Assembly: GCF_009741275.1 (NCBI RefSeq) | Contig: NZ_WOWS01000001.1 | Coordinates: 62,001-126,000 of the forward strand | Source: Winogradskyella endarachnes | GTDB taxonomy: Bacteria > Bacteroidota > Bacteroidia > Flavobacteriales > Flavobacteriaceae | DNA: 64,000 nt | Direction of reading: 5' to 3' | Part shown: positions 26,648 through 38,615 of the stretch, piece after piece | Position numbering within the stretch: the first letter of the stretch is position 1 | Layout of the letters: each line of letters begins with the position of its first letter | The notes under the pieces: model-generated | What the model saw: only the letters and a program-made list of their open reading frames with translations | Databases searched by the model: none | What the model was told of the DNA's origin: nothing | Position numbers and translations under genes: made by a program

Positions 26648-27025
26648 TTGCTATCCTTGAGTTGCGATACTATTGTAGACTGTATTATTAATAAAAGACC
26701 TGAGATTCCAAACAAATCCTTTACGGTAGGAAATATTGGTTATTACTATCAAGACGACATAACAGCAGAAATTAAAAATGAACCTAACGATAATTACTAC
26801 GACTATTATTTTGATGTTTATGGAAATCTCCCAGACGGTTTAGATTTGTATACGGATTATAGAACCCTGTCTATAGAAGGCGTGCCAGAAACCTCAGGGA
26901 GTTTTACATTTACAATTCAATTGTATGTAGATCCGCCTGAGTATTATGATGAAGATTCTCAAGAGTGGGAAGATAATTTGTGTTCCCATTCAACTTCTAA
27001 AGAATTTACTATTCTAATCAATTGA
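26648..27025 (+). CDS. Putative small lipoprotein with unclear start codon
   Basis: 125 residues from a TTG at 26648. The frame is open upstream to a stop at 26567, and the upstream codons from 26612 read IKSLKISILLVCLLSLSC, an ideal lipoprotein signal, but no ATG or GTG begins it. The initiation codon may be an ATT/ATC near 26609-26614, or an original ATG may have been lost. The mature part is acidic and tyrosine-rich (YYQDDITAEIKNEPNDNYYDYYF) and contains YGNLPDGLDLYTDYRTLSIEGVPETSGSF, which resembles a putative Ig (PKD/cadherin-like) domain found in surface proteins. Function unknown. Confidence 0.65.
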   Translation: MLSLSCDTIVDCIINKRPEIPNKSFTVGNIGYYYQDDITAEIKNEPNDNYYDYYFDVYGNLPDGLDLYTDYRTLSIEGVPETSGSFTFTIQLYVDPPEYYDEDSQEWEDNLCSHSTSKEFTILIN

Positions 27026-27125
27026 TGTATTATAGATAATTAAATCTATAAAAATATACATTTAAAATAATTGAAAATCGTACTTTAGCGGCAACTAAAA
27101 ACACAACAATTCAAAATAAATTTTC

Positions 27126-27779
27126 ATGAAATTTTTTATCGATACAGCAAACTTAGAGCAGATTAAAGAAGCTCAAGATATGGGTATTTTAGATGGTGTT
27201 ACTACAAACCCATCATTAATGGCAAAAGAAGGTATTACTGGTACCAATAATATATTAAAACATTATGTAGACATCTGTAATATTGTAGAAGGCGATGTTT
27301 CTGCAGAAGTGATCTCTACAGATTTTGAAGGTATGGTAAGAGAAGGTGAAGCTTTGGCAGAATTACATGATCAGATTGTAATTAAATTACCTATGATCAA
27401 AGATGGAGTAAAGGCTTGTAAGTATTTCTCAGATAGAGGTATTAAAACAAATGTAACGTTAGTATTTTCTCCTGGTCAGGCTTTATTGGCTGCAAAAGCA
27501 GGAGCTACTTATGTGTCTCCTTTTATTGGGCGTTTAGATGATATTTCTACGGATGGATTAAATCTTATTGCAGAAATTAGACATATCTATGATAACTATA
27601 CTTTTGAAACTGAAATTTTAGCAGCTTCCGTTCGTCATACCATGCATGTTATTGATTGTGCTAAATTAGGTGCAGATGTAATGACAGGGCCTTTAAGTTC
27701 TATAACAGGCTTGTTAAAGCATCCTTTAACTGACGCTGGTTTAGCTAAGTTTTTAGCAGATTATAACAAGGGAAATTAA
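27126..27779 (+). CDS. TalC/Fsa-type transaldolase
   Basis: 217 residues of the short transaldolase group. The Schiff-base lysine is K87 in IVIKLPM, with the N-terminal [29 protein letters not shown] block and [20 protein letters not shown]. The residue at position 133 is Phe (SPFIGRLDD), whereas E. coli fructose-6-phosphate aldolase has Tyr here; Phe is characteristic of true transaldolases, so it more likely exchanges dihydroxyacetone units in the pentose phosphate pathway. Its terminator is inside the opposing gene. Confidence 0.93.
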   Translation: MKFFIDTANLEQIKEAQDMGILDGVTTNPSLMAKEGITGTNNILKHYVDICNIVEGDVSAEVISTDFEGMVREGEALAELHDQIVIKLPMIKDGVKACKYFSDRGIKTNVTLVFSPGQALLAAKAGATYVSPFIGRLDDISTDGLNLIAEIRHIYDNYTFETEILAASVRHTMHVIDCAKLGADVMTGPLSSITGLLKHPLTDAGLAKFLADYNKGN

Positions 27780-27805
27780 GTTTATATATAAACGTTTAAG
27801 ACTAA

Positions 27806-29266
27806 TTAAAGAGCATCTTGTTTTACAATAAGGTGCTTTTTTTGTAGTAAAGTCTTTAGGGTTTCATCAAAATCTGACCTAAAGATATTTACATTAGGAT
27901 GCAGTATAATGCCATCCTCATCAACAATTATAGACTTGTTAAGATAGTTAACTGCTAACGTTTTTCTGGCTGTTTTAGAGTTCTTAAACTTAAACTCATT
28001 AATCGTTGGAAAGTTGTAATTATTTATTATGTTTTTCCAAAATTTATCGTCATTATCATTTACGTTTATAGAGATAAAGTCCATTTCCGGATACTTAGAC
28101 TTTAACTTTTCTACCATGTAATGACTATTTCTATATTGAGATTTAGAATTAGAAGACCAAAAATATATAATGGTTGGCTTGGTTATTATAGAATCTATAA
28201 AATGATGTGTGTCGTTGTAATTAACCAATTCAATATTTGGCAAAGGATTACCTTGTCTTAAGAGTTTTAAGGAAGATACTAACTCTTTCATATAAGATTT
28301 ATCGTCTTCATTAGTACTTTTTGCTAAATAATGATTAAGTAATTCATTAGCTTCATCCTCAGTATGGTTATTACTAATATATTCTCTAGCTTTATATTTT
28401 AGTAAATTATTTTTAATAGCAGTATCGCTTATTATACTATCAATTAAGTCTAGCTTGTTTTTATTATAGCACATTGCATGTCTATTAAATTTACTATGGT
28501 ACGGATTGTTTTCGTAATAATCTTTAATAGCTAAGTTATCAATGTTAGAAAACAGAAATCGATTATAAGCAAAAAAATGACTTAAGTGATTGGCGTTATA
28601 ATCAATATTTTTTCTATGGTTAAAGAATGTTTCTGGTAAATCCTTAATATGTATCATTTTGTTATTACCGAAATAAGCAAAAGGATAAATCTCTTTATCA
28701 GCGTAGGTGTTATAGTTAATATTGGCTTCTACAATAGACTTAAAAAATTCAGATTCTTTATTCTTTAGTAAAAATTCATGAAAATCTTCCAATTGTTTCA
28801 ATCGTCTATTTTCAACAAATTCATGAAAATCTTCAGGTTCCATCTTAGAATATTCTACCAATTTCTTAGCTTCTTTTTCACTAGATAAATAGGTTTTTAG
28901 CAGGTAATTATTCTTTTTAGCCCCTTTACCTGTAAATACTAAAGATTCATCAAAATCATAAGTATTTAATCTTATCATTATGCTATCATCTGGTTCTAGT
29001 AATATCATCTGGTATTCACCTCCATGTGTAATAGAATGCAAACCAGGTTGAAGGTTGTCTATTTTATGAATAAATCTATTATTGTCATCTAAAGTAATAG
29101 AATCTACAATTTTGCCCTTAGTATTAAATAGTACTATACTTTTATTCTTAGGGTTTATAATTTCACCACCAATATAAGCATACTCATTAGTATTATTACC
29201 TTTAAATTGGCATCCAAAAGTAACAGACAGTAAAGTAAGAGCAATTACAGTATATCGATTAAGCAT
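27806..29266 (-). CDS. Thioredoxin-fold lipoprotein lacking the CxxC pair
   Basis: 486 residues. The signal ends SVTFGCQ (C19), so it is a lipoprotein. Residues 25-120 resemble the N-terminal beta domain of the TlpA/ResA-like group (IGGEIINPKNKSIVLF..VDSITLDDNNRFIHKI). Residues 120-330 are helical. The C-terminal third is a thioredoxin-like domain: NIELVNYN, then TIIYFWSSNSKSQYR, MDFISINVND and FPTINEFKF. At the active site the usual WCxxC is WSSNS (S371 and S374), so disulfide exchange is impossible. A structural or protein-binding role is inferred. Confidence 0.85.
   Translation of the reverse strand: MLNRYTVIALTLLSVTFGCQFKGNNTNEYAYIGGEIINPKNKSIVLFNTKGKIVDSITLDDNNRFIHKIDNLQPGLHSITHGGEYQMILLEPDDSIMIRLNTYDFDESLVFTGKGAKKNNYLLKTYLSSEKEAKKLVEYSKMEPEDFHEFVENRRLKQLEDFHEFLLKNKESEFFKSIVEANINYNTYADKEIYPFAYFGNNKMIHIKDLPETFFNHRKNIDYNANHLSHFFAYNRFLFSNIDNLAIKDYYENNPYHSKFNRHAMCYNKNKLDLIDSIISDTAIKNNLLKYKAREYISNNHTEDEANELLNHYLAKSTNEDDKSYMKELVSSLKLLRQGNPLPNIELVNYNDTHHFIDSIITKPTIIYFWSSNSKSQYRNSHYMVEKLKSKYPEMDFISINVNDNDDKFWKNIINNYNFPTINEFKFKNSKTARKTLAVNYLNKSIIVDEDGIILHPNVNIFRSDFDETLKTLLQKKHLIVKQDAL
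27811..27843 (+). terminator. Terminator of the transaldolase gene inside opposing CDS
   Basis: AGCATCTTGT pairs with ACAATAAGGTGCT with a small bulge and one G.T pair, then seven T residues (27837-27843). It lies within the last codons of the convergent lipoprotein gene. Confidence 0.6.
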
Positions 29267-29290
29267 ATATTATTGTATAAGTTTGTGTAA

Positions 29291-29298
29291 CAAAAATA
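29291..29298 (-). promoter_or_regulatory. -7 promoter box of the thioredoxin-fold lipoprotein gene
   Basis: TATTTTTG on the minus strand, a full TAnnTTTG match, lies 24 nt before the ATG at 29266. Confidence 0.45.
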
Positions 29299-29521
29299 TA
29301 CGTTGCTTAGCTGATCTGTTGTTAATACCTCGTTAAAAATTAAGGGTTAGTTTAGCTTAATGTGTTAATTAATTAAATTTTAACGATTTACGTGTTGTTT
29401 GCTGGGCAAAATAAGCATTTGTAGGATGTGTTTTTTAGGATTTACACCTCAATATCTTAGCTAAACGTATAGGATTACAATGTTTTAGGTAATATTTAAT
29501 ATTCCACGTCTCGATATTTAG
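29299..29521. other. Intergenic region before the ABC-F gene
   Basis: No gene or convincing structure. A+T rich; the divergent promoters lie at its two ends (29291-29298 minus, 29522-29550 plus). Confidence 0.4.
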
Positions 29522-31234
<1,713 letters not shown>

Positions 31235-31254
31235 TATGTTGTCATACTAAAAAT

Positions 31255-31287
31255 AAAAATGCTGGTGTTTTTGATACCAGCATTTTT
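31255..31287. terminator. Terminator after the ABC-F gene
   Basis: AAAAATGCTGGT (31255-31266) pairs perfectly with ACCAGCATTTTT (31276-31287) around a 9-nt loop. With A and T tracts on both sides it can serve the convergent small gene too. Confidence 0.9.
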
Positions 31288-31312
31288 GTTTTCTCTTTTA
31301 TTTAACTCAAAA

Positions 31313-31588
31313 TCAAACGTTTTCTGTTTGCTCTGATTTTTTTTTGTACTTTTTATGTTCAATCTTTTTCTTTTCTAAAATGGCGTAAAATTTTCGAGGA
31401 GAAATTCCTAAGTCTCTCGTTATTTCTTTTACTTTTTTAGTCTTTTTTTTATAAAGCTTTAAATTTTCATTTACATTTTTATTAAAGTAAAAATCTTTCA
31501 ATTTTTCTAAGACTTGTATTTCAGTTAAATTAGATTCTTTAGCATAAAGTTCTACTTCCAATTTTAAATCAGATAATTTCTTTTTCAT
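31313..31588 (-). CDS. Small basic protein with HTH-like C-terminal half
   Basis: 91 residues, strongly basic. Residues 1-45 form an amphipathic helix pair (MKKKLSDLKLEVELYAKES, then EIQVLEKLKDFYFNK). Residues 52-75 (VKEITRDLGISPRKFYAILEKKKI) look like a helix-turn-helix with a GIS turn, so DNA binding is plausible. No family is recognised. The clean frame, Met start and position just after a bidirectional terminator support it as a gene rather than noise. Confidence 0.6.
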   Translation of the reverse strand: MKKKLSDLKLEVELYAKESNLTEIQVLEKLKDFYFNKNVNENLKLYKKKTKKVKEITRDLGISPRKFYAILEKKKIEHKKYKKKSEQTENV

Positions 31589-31760
31589 AAGGGATATTTT
31601 TAAGGGTTCTGTTTATTGCTAAACATTTTTATTAATATAACAACGCAGAAAAAAGTTTTATAGATTTATTGGGATATAAAACAAATATATGAAAAAGGGT
31701 TAAAAATTATTTTCTCTCTATTTAACTTTATTATAGTACTAGAATAGTGAACATTCTATA

Positions 31761-32003
31761 TTAAGATGCTGATTCCATTTCTGCTTCAACACGTGTTACA
31801 ATAGCTTTTGCTGTTTCTAATTCGTCGTTGTGAACAAAAATTTCTTGAATACCTTGATTTAATGAAGCATAACCAGCCAATCTTTGAGATTCACCTTCAT
31901 CTTTAATAATAGGAATTATGCCAACATGCTCTAATTCCTCTTTAATTCGTATTGCTAAAATAAAATTGCCGTAATAAACTTTTGTATATTCTGTAGTGCT
32001 CAT
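31761..32003 (-). CDS. DUF2007 small protein
   Basis: 80 residues of the DUF2007 type (putative signal-transducing proteins of PII-like fold). The core is YTKVYYGNFILAIRIKEELEHVGIIPIIKDEG and ends with EIFVHNDELETAKAIV. Cytoplasmic; the molecular role is unknown. It is a single gene transcribed away from katG. Confidence 0.85.
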   Translation of the reverse strand: MSTTEYTKVYYGNFILAIRIKEELEHVGIIPIIKDEGESQRLAGYASLNQGIQEIFVHNDELETAKAIVTRVEAEMESAS

Positions 32004-32107
32004 AATAATTAGTTTTAAATATTTAAGATAAGTTACAAAATTTATTTGATATCTAATCCTAAATAATTCTTAATTTATTAGCGTTAACTATGGTTTTTTT
32101 TAAAACA

Positions 32108-32122
32108 ATAGTTTTTGACTAT
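32108..32122. promoter_or_regulatory. Possible OxyR-like half site upstream of katG
   Basis: ATAG (32108-32111), 7 nt, CTAT (32119-32122) matches one half of the OxyR consensus ATAG-N7-CTAT. It lies about 90 bp before the katG ATG. The second half at the expected N7 distance is not clear. Suggestive only. Confidence 0.35.
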
Positions 32123-32140
32123 TAAAATATTGTATAATAA

Positions 32141-34444
<2,304 letters not shown>

Positions 34445-34464
34445 TTAGTAATAAACATTTATAT

Positions 34465-34496
34465 AAAAAGGAATGGACTTACGGACGTTCCTTTTT
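34465..34496 (+). terminator. Hairpin between katG and the ankyrin gene
   Basis: AAAAAGGAA (34465-34473) pairs with TTCCTTTTT (34488-34496) over 9 bp, with a T tract inside the right arm. It could end katG transcription or attenuate it before the ankyrin gene. Confidence 0.7.
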
Positions 34497-34515
34497 ATTT
34501 TAAAATATTTTGAAA

Positions 34516-34989
34516 ATGAAAAGGGATTCTGATGTTTTTTTTGAAGCTTTAAGGGTAGGAGACAAAGACCGACTAAAAGCCTTAATGTGTATAAATCCAC
34601 AATTAGTGAATGAAACTGATGCAAGAGGTTTTACACCATTAATTTTAGCCACTTATTTTGATAATGAAATTGCGACGCAAATGCTAATTGAAAATAACGC
34701 AGATATTAATGCAAAAGATGGCTCAGGTAATACAGCTTTAATTGGTGTATGTTTTAAAGGAAATATGTCTTTATCTACCACGTTATTGGCTAATGGAGCA
34801 GATGTAAATGCAGTTAATAAAGACGGAACGACTGCGTTAAGTTTTGCAACACAATACAATAAAATAGACATTGTAAAATTATTATTAGAGCATGGTGCAG
34901 ATAAAACAATAGAAGATAACTCCGGAAAAACTGCTTTAGCGCACGCAAAAGCTAAAGGTTTCACAGAACTAGTATCGCTTTTAAAATAA
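34516..34989 (+). CDS. Ankyrin-repeat protein associated with katG
   Basis: 157 residues from the ATG at 34516. About four ankyrin repeats fill the whole protein: ARGFTPLILATYFDNEIATQMLIENNADINA, then GSGNTALIGVCFKGNMSLSTTLLANGADVNA, then GTTALSFATQYNKIDIVKLLLEHGADKT, then SGKTALAHAKAKGF. There is no signal peptide, so it is probably cytoplasmic. In other bacteria ankyrin proteins adjacent to catalase genes support catalase activity, for example through haem supply; that role here is inferred only from position. The TTG at 34510 is a less likely start. Confidence 0.88.
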   Translation: MKRDSDVFFEALRVGDKDRLKALMCINPQLVNETDARGFTPLILATYFDNEIATQMLIENNADINAKDGSGNTALIGVCFKGNMSLSTTLLANGADVNAVNKDGTTALSFATQYNKIDIVKLLLEHGADKTIEDNSGKTALAHAKAKGFTELVSLLK

Positions 34990-35035
34990 CAGAGGTTTAT
35001 CCTAGTTAGCATTTTAATAGTTGTTAGAAATAATA

Positions 35036-35059
35036 AAACCTCAGTAAACACTGAGGTTT
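35036..35059. terminator. Terminator after the ankyrin gene
   Basis: AAACCTCAGT (35036-35045) pairs perfectly with ACTGAGGTTT (35050-35059) around AAAC. It is placed between convergent genes. Confidence 0.85.
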
Positions 35060-35098
35060 ATTTAATTTATTAAGTTTAAGATATTTGATTTTAAAAAC

Positions 35099-36006
35099 TT
35101 AAAATAATTCTTGAGCTAATTCCATATTTAACATTGCACCAGCAATATTGCCAGACCGTACAGCATTTGCAACTGATTTAAATCTGTTAGCATTATCTCC
35201 ACAAGCATAAATTCCAGGAATAGTTGTTTTTTGCAATTCATCCACTTTTATGTAACCGTGTTCGGTTAGGTTGCAACCCAATGTTTCAGGAATTTTAGTG
35301 TGTTGTTCAAAAGGCAATTGGGCATAAATAGCATCAAAACCTTCTGTTTTTCCGTCTTTATAAATAACACTTTTAACAGCGCCATTATCATGTATAATTT
35401 CCGTAATTTCTTTTTCTACTATAGGAATATTGTTTTCTTTTAATTTTGCTTTTTGTTCTTCTGAAAAGTCAGCAGTACCTTTTGTAATTATTGTTAATTC
35501 TTTTGTAAGGTTATGGACTATTTGGGTAAGATGAAGCGCTTTTTCTGCATTAGAATATATAGCTGTTTTTTTATTTCTAAATTCATAACCGTGGCAATAT
35601 GGACAATGTATTACTGACTTAGCCCAAGTCGATTTAAAGCCTTTTATTTCTGGTAATATATCTTTAATTCCAGTGGCTATTATTAATTTTTTGGCTTCAT
35701 AAAACACTCCAGATGTTGTACTGATTTTAAAACCATTGGTTGTTTTTCTGCATCAATAGCAATATCATTAATAAGCTTAACAGTATTATATTTTAAAACT
35801 TGTGCTCTTGCTTTTTCTGCTATTATGTGAGGTTGTTCACCATCGTGAGTAATGAAGTTTTGCGAATGTGGTGTAGCGCTATTACAAGGTTCTTCTGCAT
35901 CTATAATGATAACCTCTCTAAGCGAACGTCCTAAAGTCATCGCTGCAGATAAGCCAGTATAACTACCTCGAATGATTATAACGTCTATATCTCTTTCTGT
36001 TTTCAA
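35099..36006 (-). pseudogene. Frameshifted NAD(P)/FAD-dependent oxidoreductase (thioredoxin-reductase-like)
   Basis: Two overlapping minus-strand frames, about 36006-35690 and 35707-35099, together rebuild one 300-residue flavoprotein. The N-terminal part has the FAD motif and GLSAAMTLGRSLREV, TPHSQNF. The C-terminal part has IATGIKDILPEIKGF, the redox CPYCHGYE, and GIYACGDN. Restoring one base in the T5 run at 35743-35747 (an A run on the coding strand) joins ..DAEK to TTNGFKISTTSG..YEAKKL. The first Gly of the dinucleotide motif is also Arg (IIIRGSYTG), which supports real decay. The likely start is a TTG at 36006 behind a -7 box; no ATG is near. Confidence 0.85.
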
Positions 36007-36024
36007 GGCTTTTGTTTTACAGAG

Positions 36025-36032
36025 CAAAGTTA
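36025..36032 (-). promoter_or_regulatory. -7 promoter box of the frameshifted oxidoreductase
   Basis: TAACTTTG on the minus strand, a full TAnnTTTG, 18 nt before the TTG at 36006. The promoter appears intact although the gene is broken. Confidence 0.45.
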
Positions 36033-36146
36033 TAATAATTTTATTAATGCGACATAATTGCATTAATTTTTTTATAATAATGATTCTCCTACAGGCTTTC
36101 TTTAAGATAGACGGGTTATTTAAAGTTGAAACCCTTTAAAATAAAA

Positions 36147-36177
36147 AAGCCTCTATAAAATTTTTAAATGAGGCCTT
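36147..36177 (-). terminator. Possible terminator downstream of the alpha/beta hydrolase gene
   Basis: GCCTC (36149-36153) pairs with GAGGC (36170-36174), with additional A/T pairs inside. On the minus strand the hairpin is followed by a T run (complement of A6 at 36143-36148). Confidence 0.5.
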
Positions 36178-36197
36178 CTTTGATTTATAAGCTGTAG

Positions 36198-37193
36198 TTA
36201 TTTTAAAAACTCAAGTAGCGGTTGTATAAAACTATCGAACTTTTCAATATGTGGTAAATGCCCAACATTTTCAATTTCTACAAGCTTGGCATTTGGTATG
36301 GCTTTCTGTGTTTTCTTTCCTAATTCGCTATATAAACCCATTGTTTTTCTTACCTCTTTACTAACTAATGGTTTTCCTAAAGCGGTGCGATCTCTTGTTC
36401 CAATTATTAATAGAGTTGGAGCTGTGATATTTTCAAATTCGTAGACCACAGGTTGTGTAAAAATCATGTCGTAGGTTAAGGCATTGTTCCATGCAATGGT
36501 TTTGTAGCTAGAATTTAGTGTCCAACCAGCCAATAAATTCACCCATTGATCGTACTCGGGCTTCCATTTATTATCATAATAATTAACTAATTGGTATTTC
36601 TTTATACCTTCATAACTTTTTTTAAGCTCGTTTGCATACCACCATTCTACAGGTTTGTATGGTACTTTTAGTTTCCAATCTTCTAAACCAATAGGATTTT
36701 CTAAAATAAATTTATCAGTTGTATCAGGATACATTAAGGTAAATCTTGTCGCTAACATGCCACCCATGGAGTGACCTAATACTGATGTTTTTTTTACTTT
36801 TAAGGTATCTAATAAGGTTTTTGTGTTTTGTGCTAACTGCTGAAACGTGTAATGAAAATGTTCTGGTTTTGATGATTTTCCAAACCCAATTTGGTCCGGT
36901 ACAATCACACGGTAGCCTTCTTCGGTTAATGCTTCAATAGTTGTTTTCCAGTAAGCACCATTAAAATTTTTTCCATGTAATAAAAGTATGTTTTTACCAT
37001 TATAATTTTCTGGTTTTACATCCATATAAACCATTTCTAGTTTTTGATTTTGAATGTCTAATTTTAAGGTATCAACAGGAAAAGGATATTGGTAATTTGA
37101 TAATTGTAAATCTAACCATTGTAAAGTATCTCCTTGAGCATTTATGTGAATTGATACTAAAAGAACTAACAGAAGTGTAATTATTTTTTTCAT
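36198..37193 (-). CDS. Secreted alpha/beta hydrolase
   Basis: 331 residues from the ATG at 37193 (MKKIITLLLVLLVSIHINAQ), which gives a clean signal peptide; the longer TTG start at 37214 would bury it. The alpha/beta-hydrolase fold shows the oxyanion region LLLHGKNFNGAYW, the nucleophile S142 in LGHSMGGM, a downstream Asp in IIGTRDRTALG and the catalytic His in VGHLPHIE. Family members include esterases, haloperoxidase-like enzymes and proline iminopeptidases; the substrate cannot be assigned. Probably periplasmic. Single gene. Confidence 0.9.
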   Translation of the reverse strand: MKKIITLLLVLLVSIHINAQGDTLQWLDLQLSNYQYPFPVDTLKLDIQNQKLEMVYMDVKPENYNGKNILLLHGKNFNGAYWKTTIEALTEEGYRVIVPDQIGFGKSSKPEHFHYTFQQLAQNTKTLLDTLKVKKTSVLGHSMGGMLATRFTLMYPDTTDKFILENPIGLEDWKLKVPYKPVEWWYANELKKSYEGIKKYQLVNYYDNKWKPEYDQWVNLLAGWTLNSSYKTIAWNNALTYDMIFTQPVVYEFENITAPTLLIIGTRDRTALGKPLVSKEVRKTMGLYSELGKKTQKAIPNAKLVEIENVGHLPHIEKFDSFIQPLLEFLK

Positions 37194-37291
37194 TGATGCT
37201 ATATTTTTACTCAACGAAAGTATATTTTTCTTAGAGGTTATTGCCTTAATAAAATATTAAATTTTTAGTTTTATTAATTCTTTTAAAACAA

Positions 37292-37319
37292 AAACCACTT
37301 AGCTTTTGCCAAGTGGTTT
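37292..37319 (-). terminator. Terminator of the alginate lyase gene
   Basis: AAACCACTT (37292-37300) pairs with AAGTGGTTT (37311-37319) around a 10-nt loop. On the minus strand it is followed by a T-rich tract, about 20 bp after the stop at 37340. Confidence 0.8.
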
Positions 37320-37339
37320 CTATTAATTTTAGGGGTAAT

Positions 37340-38449
37340 TTATTTGTCGTTTTTAGTAAAGTAACCTTCGTTTGAAATTGCAGTATCACTTACAGAAATG
37401 CTTCCAGTTTTAAACCAAACTTCTGCATAATTACCATCAGCGTATTGTTTTTGTATATCTCCACCATGTGTTTCTGCACCAGAACACCAGTTTTTATTAA
37501 CTTCTGGAGATTTTCCGTTGGTTTGATTATAGCAACCCAATTTAAAGAAACAACCTTCACCTGTATACGCCTCTTTGCGCTCTACACCATCTTGACCTAA
37601 TGGAAAGAATAATTCTTTAGTTTGCTCTGGTATATCTGCTACTGTTGTATATTCAGATTCTACTATGTTTTTTGTGAATGTTTTAGTCTCATGTCCAGGA
37701 CTTAAGAATGTAAGGTTCATAATGCCATCTTTAACTTCAATAGTATAACTAAATTCTTCTCCTAGTTTTATACCTTCAGCCGGTTCTTCAGGGTATGTGT
37801 TTGCATCAGTTCCAACCACAGAGAAATCATTTCCCCAAACCGCAGAAGAATAATCCCAACGTTTAGAATTATCGTCACCAGCAGTGTTGATTTCATAATG
37901 CCAAAACACAGACCCTTTATCTTGTCCAGGATATTTTTTGTAGAATATTTTAAGCGGTTCATTTTCAAAGGCATCTGCACTATGTATTTGCCCTACTACT
38001 ACAGCGTGGGTTGCAGCAACACGAGCGTCACCAGTAGCTGAGACATTCATTACTTTAAGCGTTGCTGTTAATTTATCATCTGCTGTTTTTGGGTACCACT
38101 TTTTAATCTGAGCTAATTCAGTTCTTGTATTATTAGATGTACCGTGTGTGTTACCGCCATTAGGCGCTTTAAACACTACCCAATTATTTTCGCCATCATT
38201 AGTGGTGTAAAAGAAGTCTTTGTTTTCAAAATTAATTGGGACACCTACGTTAGAGCCATCACCTAAGATGAGTTTCCAATTATCAAAAAACGGAATTACG
38301 TCGCTAGCGTAAACGGTTTTAGGTGTTTCTTTTTTGCTTTCGGTTGTTGTAGTTTCAGTTGCTTTAGTTTCGTTTTTACAGCTACTTAGTGTAAGTAAGG
38401 CTCCAAAAACAAGACAAGTTGAAACTGATTTAATCAGTGTTTTTTTCAT
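37340..38449 (-). CDS. PL7-family alginate lyase, lipoprotein
   Basis: 369 residues. The signal ends LLTLSSCKN (C24), and a Thr/Lys-rich linker follows, as expected for a surface-anchored lipoprotein. The catalytic domain has the three PL7 signatures in order: R-T-E-L (about R110 in NNTRTELAQ), QIH (about 155-157 in VVGQIHSAD) and the FFKLGCYNQ block (about 302-310). These place the Arg, Gln, His and Tyr of beta-elimination cleavage of alginate. QIH enzymes often favour guluronate-containing blocks, but this is not certain. No SusC/SusD pair or second lyase is nearby. Confidence 0.92.
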   Translation of the reverse strand: MKKTLIKSVSTCLVFGALLTLSSCKNETKATETTTTESKKETPKTVYASDVIPFFDNWKLILGDGSNVGVPINFENKDFFYTTNDGENNWVVFKAPNGGNTHGTSNNTRTELAQIKKWYPKTADDKLTATLKVMNVSATGDARVAATHAVVVGQIHSADAFENEPLKIFYKKYPGQDKGSVFWHYEINTAGDDNSKRWDYSSAVWGNDFSVVGTDANTYPEEPAEGIKLGEEFSYTIEVKDGIMNLTFLSPGHETKTFTKNIVESEYTTVADIPEQTKELFFPLGQDGVERKEAYTGEGCFFKLGCYNQTNGKSPEVNKNWCSGAETHGGDIQKQYADGNYAEVWFKTGSISVSDTAISNEGYFTKNDK

Positions 38450-38552
38450 TTTATTGTTGTTTAAAATTGGTTTATTTAGTGTTGTGAATGTAGTTGTTTT
38501 TTATCACTTAACTAAGGTAGGAAAAATTTGGTTAACCAATTATTGAATTAAA

Positions 38553-38582
38553 CAAAAAAACCACTTTGCATTCGCAAAGTGG
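38553..38582 (-). terminator. Terminator of the Prx-Trx cluster
   Basis: CCACTTTGC (38561-38569) pairs with GCAAAGTGG (38574-38582) around ATTC. On the minus strand seven T residues follow. It is the end of the operon whose last gene stops at 38616. Confidence 0.9.
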
Positions 38583-38615
38583 CTTAATAAAACTTATTTT
38601 TCTTTTTCTATATGT

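Noticed and set aside
27806-29266. Calling this protein a thiol-disulfide oxidoreductase
   Set aside because: The active-site cysteines are absent (WSSNS).
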